Below, piece by piece: positions 58,089-64,000 of a stretch of 64,000 nt of DNA. This stretch comes from JAMXLG01 sp963818925 (GTDB taxonomy: Bacteria > Vulcanimicrobiota > Vulcanimicrobiia > Vulcanimicrobiales > Vulcanimicrobiaceae). The DNA lies in assembly GCA_963818925.1 (NCBI GenBank), contig CAWFTN010000001.1:2108001-2172000 (forward strand), in the 5' to 3' direction. The notes below the pieces were generated by a model, which saw only the letters and a program-made list of their open reading frames with translations, had not been told where the DNA came from and searched no databases. The translations under genes were made by a program, and so were the position numbers. Positions within the stretch are counted from its first letter, which is position 1, and every line of letters begins with the position of its first letter.

Positions 58089-59933
58089 CGACACCGTTCT
58101 CTGTGCTCCGTCTTTGCTTTGGATGCCGAGGCGGAGTACCGTTCCGGCGGGCCGGAAGAAATACTCGCGAACCGCTTGCAACGACATTGATGACGTCGCT
58201 GCGCCGTCGATGCTCGTGATCGCATCGCCTTTGGTAATGCCGGCTTCCGCCGCCGGCGTTTGCGGCCGCGCGTCTGCGACGATCGGCTCTCCACCCTGGC
58301 GGATCAAGAACAACCCGGCGCGTTCATATGAATCTGGCTGCGTGAAGTCGGCATTCGGAACGAGCGCCACCGTTTCACGGCCGTAATCGAACGTGACGTC
58401 GAATCGCCGGAGCAAATTACCGCCGAGATTCGCCGCGGTAAACGGAGATGCGAACACGCCTTGCGCCTGCGTCGTAAAATCCGCGACGAGATCGTTCATC
58501 GTCAAATCGTCGATCTGCAACGTGCGCACGCGTCCCAAACGGCCGAGTGACGGACCGCCGACGCCGAAGCCCGTGATACCGTTCGCCGTCAGCGTTGACG
58601 GTTGCACTTGCGGATGCGCCGCGACGTATGGTCCGTAGAACGACATCGTGTCGCGTGCCCCGGTGTCGATCGTGCACTCAGAGGGAATCGCGTCGATCGC
58701 GCATGCGATCTGGGGTTGCGTGCCGTTAAACACAAACGGCACGACGTGAGCGCCGGCCGGTGCGTGTGCTGCCGACGGCAACGTCAGAACGACAATCTTT
58801 TGCGCGTAGTTGAAATTTGTGACGAAACGCGCGAGCACTTCCCATCCGATGAGACCATCGGCCGGCTGTCCACCCGAGATACCGAAACCCTGACGCACGG
58901 GCGCGACGGCGAAGAGCTGATTGCGCAAGACGGCGTCGCCGACTTGCAGTGCATCGACCGTTGCGAAGCTGAGCGATTCCGTGGAGGAGCCCACGCCGCT
59001 GCCCTGCGCGCTTCCTTTTCCGAACGCGCCGATCTCCTTCGCGACAGCGGGATCGACGATGTTTTGACCACCTGTATCAAAAATAAAGCGATACGGGCCT
59101 TTTCCATTCAACATCACGTTGAGATAGACGTGATTCTCGACCAAATCGACCGGCACGGTCGTCGTCGTTCTTCCGCCCTGTATCGAGAAGTCGTGCACCG
59201 TCGATGCGGGCCGCGCGAGATTGCCGGCGGCGCCCGGGGGATCGATCGCGACGGCGACAATGCGCGCGTCCGAGTTGTTGCCGTCGGTACTCTCGACGTG
59301 AATCGCGTACGGCATCATCACGCCTACGGTACGGCGATAGCCGTCGAGCGTCGTGGTCGTGGCGACCGGCCCTTTCGCAAGAACGTTGCGCACCGGCAGA
59401 TGCGTCGATGCATCGAACCAAACCGTCATCGGAAGTTTCGAATCAGCCGGCGTGATCTGCAGAACGTCGAAGGCGCGGCCTTTCTCGGTCTTCTTGCCTT
59501 CGTATGTCACGGTTGCGCCCTCGGCGTTGGGTTTCCACAACGCATACGTATTGACATATGCGTTGTCGATGGCGATGGCGCGGCCCACGTCGCTTCCGTC
59601 ATTCCAGACGACGCCGGAACCGTCGCGATTCCATGCGACCCGTCCGTCGTACCCGTCGTCTTGCACGATGGGTGGCAGCGATGCGTGCTCGGCAAAGCGC
59701 CCGTCGCGAACGCCGGCCCATTGCATTCCCGTGCCCGTAAGTCCGGCCGCACTGATTTTCGCTTCCGTTCGAATCACGCTGACGTGCGCGAGAGATGCGA
59801 CGCCGAGTGCGGTGCCCGATTCTCGAATAACTCGCTGCGACTGCGCGTCCGCGGATGCGTGAGCGGCAATCGGAAAGCAAAGAAGAGCGGCAATGCCGGC
59901 AAAGGCGGCGGCCGCCGGTTTCGAAACGTTCAT
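58065..59933 (-). CDS. Secreted aspartyl protease-like protein with PDZ domain
   Basis: 622 residues. A signal peptide (about 1-26) precedes an N-terminal region (about 30-270, no known fold, with DGYDGRVAWNRDGSG). Two retroviral/pepsin-like motifs follow: FIFDTGGQN (about 310) and CTIDTGARDTMSF (about 445), each with a catalytic Asp-Thr-Gly. The C-terminal PDZ-like domain (about 540-620, PAAEAGITKGDAITSIDGA) likely binds peptides. A single-chain double-Asp protease of the periplasm is plausible. Its last 24 bases overlap DUF1232. Confidence 0.82.
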   Translation of the reverse strand: MNVSKPAAAAFAGIAALLCFPIAAHASADAQSQRVIRESGTALGVASLAHVSVIRTEAKISAAGLTGTGMQWAGVRDGRFAEHASLPPIVQDDGYDGRVAWNRDGSGVVWNDGSDVGRAIAIDNAYVNTYALWKPNAEGATVTYEGKKTEKGRAFDVLQITPADSKLPMTVWFDASTHLPVRNVLAKGPVATTTTLDGYRRTVGVMMPYAIHVESTDGNNSDARIVAVAIDPPGAAGNLARPASTVHDFSIQGGRTTTTVPVDLVENHVYLNVMLNGKGPYRFIFDTGGQNIVDPAVAKEIGAFGKGSAQGSGVGSSTESLSFATVDALQVGDAVLRNQLFAVAPVRQGFGISGGQPADGLIGWEVLARFVTNFNYAQKIVVLTLPSAAHAPAGAHVVPFVFNGTQPQIACAIDAIPSECTIDTGARDTMSFYGPYVAAHPQVQPSTLTANGITGFGVGGPSLGRLGRVRTLQIDDLTMNDLVADFTTQAQGVFASPFTAANLGGNLLRRFDVTFDYGRETVALVPNADFTQPDSYERAGLFLIRQGGEPIVADARPQTPAAEAGITKGDAITSIDGAATSSMSLQAVREYFFRPAGTVLRLGIQSKDGAQRTVSLTLRNYV

Positions 59934-59941
59934 GCTCCCCG

Positions 59942-60829
59942 TTACGCGAGAACGCGCATCAATGTTTCAACGAAACGGCGGGGAGCCGTCGCATCATACC
60001 GCATGTAGAGCTCGGGGTCGATCAACTCCAACTCCATCAGGTGTTCGATACCGTCCGCATTACGCAGCAGGTCGATACGCGCGTAGAGCGGCCGCATCGG
60101 CAGGGTCGCGAGCGCGCGTTCGGCGATAGCGTGCTCGTCGTCGTCGGCGTCGGCGCGATGGCCGCCACCGGGTCCGGTCGTAAAGGCATCCTTCTGCACG
60201 CAATGCGAGTATGCGCCGTCAATGTACACCAAGCTGCGCTCGCCGCGCGTGAAAATCTCGGGCATGAAGGGTTGCACGAGCGCGTCTCGGGTTTCGAGGA
60301 TTGCATCGAGGTGATGCTGGCCGTCATCCACGAAGCGGGACTTGAGTTCTTCGACTTGCAGCGCAGGATGGGGCGTTGCGCCGACGATCGCCGTCATGTA
60401 CGAACTCGCGGACACAGCCGGCTTCACGATGACCTCGTGCCAGCCGCGTTCGTGCATGATCGCAGCAAGATCGTGCGGTTCTCCCGTTTTACACAGCGCG
60501 GTTGGCGCGATATTGACGCCTGCTGCTTGTAGATCGAAGAGATACGCTTTGTGCGCGTTCCAACGCACGATCGCAGGATCGTTGTAGAGTGGCGCAATCG
60601 CAGCGGCACGATCGATCCACCGCATGAACGCGTCCGGATGCAAATGATAATTCCACGGCGAGCGGATGACGAACGCATCCCATTGCGGCGGTGTTTCGCG
60701 CGCATCCCATGCAACGGCCGTGACGTCGACGCCGAATCGAGCGAATTCATCGGCGATGAGGCGATCGTCCGGAACGATACCGCCAAGGTCATGACACGTG
60801 ATGAATCCGATCGTACGCCGGCTGGGCAC
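59942..60829 (-). CDS. ATP-grasp ligase (DcsG/RimK-like)
   Basis: 295 residues. DDRLIADEFARFGVDVTAV, VIRSPWNYHLHPDAFMRW, VRWNAHKAYLFDLQAAGV and EVIVKPAVSASSYMT match the ATP-grasp family that includes D-cycloserine synthetase DcsG, with the C-terminal metal-binding ELELIDPELYM. It would join a carboxylate to an amine using ATP. It precedes the aspartyl-protease gene by 8 bases on the same strand, so they are probably cotranscribed. Confidence 0.78.
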   Translation of the reverse strand: MPSRRTIGFITCHDLGGIVPDDRLIADEFARFGVDVTAVAWDARETPPQWDAFVIRSPWNYHLHPDAFMRWIDRAAAIAPLYNDPAIVRWNAHKAYLFDLQAAGVNIAPTALCKTGEPHDLAAIMHERGWHEVIVKPAVSASSYMTAIVGATPHPALQVEELKSRFVDDGQHHLDAILETRDALVQPFMPEIFTRGERSLVYIDGAYSHCVQKDAFTTGPGGGHRADADDDEHAIAERALATLPMRPLYARIDLLRNADGIEHLMELELIDPELYMRYDATAPRRFVETLMRVLA

Positions 60830-60920
60830 GACCGCGCCATTGCCCCGAGCGCTAGCCCGCTCCTCCGGTTTTCGGTAGAGAAGAGATCCTTTTTCGGCAG
60901 CCTTCGACGAGGGGACATGG

Positions 60921-60933
60921 TTTAATAGAAGCC
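60921..60933 (+). promoter_or_regulatory. Probable leaderless promoter of the Mrp-like gene
   Basis: TTTAAT at 60921-60926 ends 7 bases before the ATG at 60934. There is no Shine-Dalgarno-like sequence in front and no clear -35. Confidence 0.4.
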
Positions 60934-62028
60934 ATGCCTCACGTAGAGATCGGGATTACCCCCCAAACGAACATCAAAGAGCTGGTTTCGGCGTTGCCGA
61001 TCGCGGCTGACGTAATGACGCAGTTCGGCCTCGGTTGCTCCGGCTGCGGCGTCAGCAAGTACGAGACGATCGAGCAGGGCGCGAAAGCGCACGGCCTGCG
61101 CGTTGAACCTATCGTTGCAGCACTGACGCAAGCGCGTCTCTCGGGTTTCGTTCCGTCGATCTCGAACGAGGACAAAATGGCATCGCGCCGCGCGCCGGGA
61201 CAATTCAGTGGTCGCGCGCGCATCAAGCACGTCGTTCCGGTCATGTCCGGCAAAGGCGGCGTCGGCAAATCGCTCGTCACCGCGCTGCTCGCGCTCGGGC
61301 TGCGGCGCAAACATTTCTCGGTCGGCATTCTCGACGGCGATATCACGGGACCGTCGATTCCGAAACTCTTCGGATTGCATACGCCGCTCGCGATTGAAGC
61401 CGATCCGAATGCTCCGAAAACGCCACAAGGCAATCCGCAGCCGTTGATGGTGCCTGCGGTTTCTCGCAGCGCGATCGAAGTCGTCAGCGCGAACCTGCTG
61501 ACCGACAAAGAAGACACGGCGATGATCTGGCGCGGCCCAATTCTCTCGGGCGTGATTCGCCAATTCTACGAACAAGTATTGTGGAGCGATCTCGACGTGC
61601 TGCTGATCGACTTGCCGCCGGGAACGTCCGATGCGCCGCTCACCGTATTGCAGTCGCTCACCGTCGACGGCGTCGTGCTCGTGACGATGCCGCAAGCGCT
61701 CGCGACGATGATCGTTCGCAAAGCAGCGAATCTCGTGCATCAACTCAAGAAACCCATTCTCGGCGTCGTCGAGAATATGTCGTACTTCATCGCGCCGGAC
61801 ACGGGCAACAAGTACGAGGTCTTCGGCCCGTCGTACGCCAACCGCGTCGCGGAACTCGCGCAGGCGCCGGTCTTTGCGCGCATTCCGATCGATCCCAAGA
61901 AAGCGGCACTCGCCGATGAAGGACGTATCGAAGAGATCGACGATCCGATCGTCGATCAACTCGCCGATGCGCTCCTCGCGTCGCTCGCCGCACACCCGAA
62001 ACCCAAAGAAACGATCAGTCTCGTGTAA
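60934..62028 (+). CDS. Mrp/NBP35-family ATPase with N-terminal DUF1858 domain
   Basis: 364 residues. The N-terminal 70 residues are a DUF1858-like redox domain (LGCSGCGVSKYETIEQGAKAHGL, with CxxC). The ATPase core has the deviant P loop MSGKGGVGKS, GILDGDITGPSI (Walker A'), LLIDLPPGTSD and VENMSYF. Mrp proteins carry iron-sulfur clusters on a C-terminal CxxC after NMSYF; here that segment reads IAPDTGNKYEVFG and has no cysteine, so the cluster ligands may have moved to the N-terminal domain. The ATG lies 7 bases after a -10-like element. Confidence 0.85.
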   Translation: MPHVEIGITPQTNIKELVSALPIAADVMTQFGLGCSGCGVSKYETIEQGAKAHGLRVEPIVAALTQARLSGFVPSISNEDKMASRRAPGQFSGRARIKHVVPVMSGKGGVGKSLVTALLALGLRRKHFSVGILDGDITGPSIPKLFGLHTPLAIEADPNAPKTPQGNPQPLMVPAVSRSAIEVVSANLLTDKEDTAMIWRGPILSGVIRQFYEQVLWSDLDVLLIDLPPGTSDAPLTVLQSLTVDGVVLVTMPQALATMIVRKAANLVHQLKKPILGVVENMSYFIAPDTGNKYEVFGPSYANRVAELAQAPVFARIPIDPKKAALADEGRIEEIDDPIVDQLADALLASLAAHPKPKETISLV

Positions 62029-62036
62029 GGCGCGGT

Positions 62037-62837
62037 TTGGTCGTTTGTGTTGATGGTATAGATCTCGACGTCGTCGTTGCGGGCGAAGGCCCGGACGTGC
62101 TGCTCATCCACGGGTTTCCGGACGACCATACCGTGTGGCGACATCAGATTCCGGCGCTCGTTGCTGCCGGTTACCGCGTGATCGCTCCCGATACGCGCGG
62201 TCGCGGGGAATCCTCCGCGCCGTGCGACGTGAAATCGTATCGAATTGAACTCCTCGTCGAAGACCTAGTCTGCATCCTCGATGCCGTAGGCGCGACGAAG
62301 GTTCGCGTCGTCGGCCATGATTGGGGTTCGGTGATCGGTTGGGCGTTCTGCCTGCGCCATCCCGAGCGCGTGAATCGCTACGTCGCCGTTTCCGTCGGCC
62401 ATCCGAACGCGTTCGCGAAGGCGCCGCTCGAGCAAAAGTTCAAAAGCTGGTACGTTCTCGCGGTCCAGGTGCGCGGCATCACTGAGTGGGCGATGCGTTT
62501 CGCCAATTGGTTTCTCTTCCGGACGTTCACCGGATATCCAAAAGAAACGGACCATTGGATCGGGCTCTTGTCGAAGTCCGGCCGATTGACTGCGGCGCTC
62601 AGCTATTACCGAGCCAACTTCCATCTGACCAAAGCATGGAACTATCCGGCGGTTGAGTTTCCCGTCATGGGCGTGTGGAGCACCAAGGATCGTTTTCTCG
62701 GCGAGCAACAGATGCTCGCCACGGCGCGATACGTTCGCGGCCCGTGGCGCTATGAGCGATTCGACGGTGCCAACCACTGGATCCAGCTCGACGCAGCAGA
62801 ACCGTTCACGGCTTTGCTGCTCGACTATCTCGCCTAG
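62037..62837 (+). CDS. Alpha/beta hydrolase, epoxide-hydrolase/haloalkane-dehalogenase-like
   Basis: 266 residues with a TTG start, AAGG 6-7 bases before it, 8 bases behind the Mrp stop. LIHGFPDDHTVWRHQIPAL, GHDWGSVIGWAFC with an aspartate nucleophile, and FDGANHWIQLD with the histidine. The Asp nucleophile (instead of Ser) supports a group of epoxide hydrolases and dehalogenases. The substrate is not known. Probably cotranscribed with the Mrp-like gene. Confidence 0.82.
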   Translation: MVVCVDGIDLDVVVAGEGPDVLLIHGFPDDHTVWRHQIPALVAAGYRVIAPDTRGRGESSAPCDVKSYRIELLVEDLVCILDAVGATKVRVVGHDWGSVIGWAFCLRHPERVNRYVAVSVGHPNAFAKAPLEQKFKSWYVLAVQVRGITEWAMRFANWFLFRTFTGYPKETDHWIGLLSKSGRLTAALSYYRANFHLTKAWNYPAVEFPVMGVWSTKDRFLGEQQMLATARYVRGPWRYERFDGANHWIQLDAAEPFTALLLDYLA

Positions 62838-62839
62838 GG

Positions 62840-62851
62840 TATAACCCTCGC
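62840..62851 (+). promoter_or_regulatory. Probable leaderless promoter of the DUF3175 gene
   Basis: TATAAC at 62840-62845 ends 6 bases before the ATG at 62852; no ribosome-binding site is present. The -10 overlaps the end of the hydrolase gene. Confidence 0.4.
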
Positions 62852-63124
62852 ATGGCACGTAAGTGGTCGAAGGACGTAACGGAGACGAGCAACGCGCTCG
62901 ATCTACAGCAGAACGTCTTCGAGTTGAAAGATCCGAAGAAGATTGCGCGCTCGTTGAAGCACTCAGCAGAGAAAAGTAAGCGGCGGAAATCCTCACCGTT
63001 CCGCTCGGCAATGTCGATGCTGACGTTCTACATCAATCGCGCGGGCAAGAATCTGCCCGCCTCGCAAAAGCGTGTTTTGGAACGCGCAAAGGACTGCCTA
63101 AGGGTCGAGTTTGGACGCGAATGA
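62852..63124 (+). CDS. DUF3175 family protein
   Basis: 90 residues. KWSKDVTETSNALDLQQNVF, KKIARSLKHSAE and PFRSAMSMLTFYINRAGKNL match the DUF3175 family, small basic proteins of unknown role, often found beside stress-related or DNA-repair genes. It starts 6 bases after a -10-like hexamer. It ends 45 bases before the sulfotransferase-like gene. Confidence 0.85.
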   Translation: MARKWSKDVTETSNALDLQQNVFELKDPKKIARSLKHSAEKSKRRKSSPFRSAMSMLTFYINRAGKNLPASQKRVLERAKDCLRVEFGRE

Positions 63125-63169
63125 ATTGCAGTCCAAAAGAAGCTAGCGTGTGGTACGATGTCAGGAACG

Positions 63170-64000
63170 ATGACACGCAAAGCGGTCGTACACGTCGGTA
63201 CGCATAAGACCGGCACGAAATCGATCCAACTGTATTTCTCCCGTCATTGGGAGGCGCTGCGTAACGCCGGACTCTATCAGCCGAACGCCGGACGACACAA
63301 ATTCGACGAGACGAATGCAACGCCGGGCCATCATGACCTGGCGTTCGATCTGCTGCGCGATCGGCGCGAATCGCTCGACGAACTCGTACGCGAGCTGCGC
63401 GCACAGGCGTCACGCGACGTATTCATATCGTCGGAGGAGTTTCATCCGCTCGCCGGCGGCGGCCGCCTGGCACTTCTGCGCGATGCACTCGCACACGAAG
63501 GGTATGAACCGACGGCGGTGGTGTATCTGCGAGCTCAACCGGAATATGCCCAATCGATGTATGCTGAAATTTCGAAGGCGTATAACGCGCGCGGCTTTCG
63601 CCCCTATCTGCAGGAAATTTGCGGGGCGGGCGTGTTATCAACGACGCCGGCGTACCAAATCTTCTTTGAATATTCGAAGCTCGTGGTTGCGCTCGCACAG
63701 ATCTTCGGCGAGCGTAACATCATCGTGCGTCCCTATGCTGGTGCGCGCGAACCGGCGGCACTCGTTCGAGACATGATCCGCGTTGTTTGCGCGGTTGATC
63801 CCACGTTGAAGTTTCCGCCGCTCGGAGATCCGTCGCTACGGTTGAACCGCCGAGGATCGTTTCTCGACGTCTTGAGCGATATTCACGAAGGCGCACGGCG
63901 CGCGGTGTCCGAAGCGCCGGACGTCAATGCGCTGTTGCGACGGTTCGGCTTTGACGTTCGCGATCCGCGATTGAGCCGATCGTTCTCGGCGCTGACGCGC
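63170..64000 (+). CDS. Sulfotransferase-like P-loop protein, 3' truncated
   Basis: The frame is open from the ATG at 63170 through the last base, 277 codons. VVHVGTHKTGTKSIQLYF is the P-loop-like opening of a group of sulfotransferase-related proteins (HxGxHKTGTxSIQ). VFISSEEFHPLAGGG and AVVYLRAQPEYAQSMYAE follow in the order of the 3'-phosphate region. AGGAACG lies just before the ATG, and TACGAT is 10 bases before it. An in-frame ATG at 63158 would add four residues. The C-terminal part is beyond the window. Substrate unknown. Confidence 0.75.
   Translation, partial: MTRKAVVHVGTHKTGTKSIQLYFSRHWEALRNAGLYQPNAGRHKFDETNATPGHHDLAFDLLRDRRESLDELVRELRAQASRDVFISSEEFHPLAGGGRLALLRDALAHEGYEPTAVVYLRAQPEYAQSMYAEISKAYNARGFRPYLQEICGAGVLSTTPAYQIFFEYSKLVVALAQIFGERNIIVRPYAGAREPAALVRDMIRVVCAVDPTLKFPPLGDPSLRLNRRGSFLDVLSDIHEGARRAVSEAPDVNALLRRFGFDVRDPRLSRSFSALTR

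Overview
The window reads as one contiguous piece of chromosome from a GC-rich, diderm, heterotrophic bacterium. The outer membrane is implied by a TonB-dependent receptor. Genes are tightly packed, many neighbours overlap by 1-30 bases, third codon positions are mostly G/C, and both strands are used in short operons. Serine-phosphatase/anti-sigma/STAS signalling proteins, histone-H1-like Lys/Arg proteins, PaaX control and many small DUF proteins together resemble genomes of Candidatus Eremiobacterota (WPS-2) or a similar poorly sampled phylum. That placement is an impression and rests on no marker gene. I saw no rRNA, tRNA, CRISPR array, insertion sequence, phage or integrase gene.

Layout. 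1-4.9 kb: end of a serine hydrolase, an ATP-dependent DNA ligase, a partner-switching set (RsbW-like ATPase, STAS protein, GAF-SpoIIE phosphatase), then a decayed alpha/beta hydrolase behind a small membrane gene. 5-8.6 kb: cysteine-desulfurase-like enzyme, class C serine hydrolase, sulfotransferase-like protein. 8.7-19.5 kb: an aromatic/acyl-CoA catabolic region (enoyl-CoA hydratase, PaaA/BoxB-like diiron oxygenase, divergent PaaX regulator, then hydroxyacyl-CoA dehydrogenase, thiolase, aldehyde dehydrogenase and a small acidic protein), interrupted by a lipoprotein and a TonB receptor. 19.5-23.5 kb: Nudix hydrolase, then a helicase and PdeM-type phosphoesterase coupled by ATGA. 23.5-26.8 kb: two tandem secreted paralogues, a 52-residue YjfB-like gene, a small membrane protein, a hydrolase and a histone-like protein. 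26.9-39.2 kb: MFS exporter, cytidylate-kinase-like protein and a three-part ABC-2 exporter whose ATPase and two permeases lie at 28.7, 32.1 and 37.6 kb with unrelated genes between. 39.2-45.1 kb: cyclophilin, anti-sigma ATPase, M28 peptidase, phosphatase-like protein and two tandem histidine kinases without a response regulator. 45.2-50.4 kb: drug exporter, DoxX-like protein, an HxlR regulator divergent from a membrane protein across two clear palindromes, QueA, an SDR and a SoxR with its box. 50.4-64 kb: MalY-like lyase, DUF2277, CPA2 antiporter with Usp domains, acetyltransferases, class III aminotransferase, a frameshifted AhpD-like gene, methyltransferase, DUF1232, aspartyl protease, ATP-grasp ligase, a Mrp ATPase with a DUF1858 domain, hydrolase, DUF3175 and the start of a sulfotransferase-like gene.

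How genes work together. The 8.7-19.5 kb genes would carry a CoA-activated aromatic ring through epoxidation and a beta-oxidation-like lower route to acetyl-CoA and a dicarboxylic acyl-CoA; the CoA ligase, oxygenase reductase and ring hydrolase are not in view. Two promoter regions can be read in detail: the HxlR bidirectional promoter near 47.7 kb and the SoxR box near 49.9 kb. Several start codons sit 6-8 bases behind a -10-like hexamer, and several divergent pairs have adjoining or overlapping start codons; together these point to frequent leaderless transcription.
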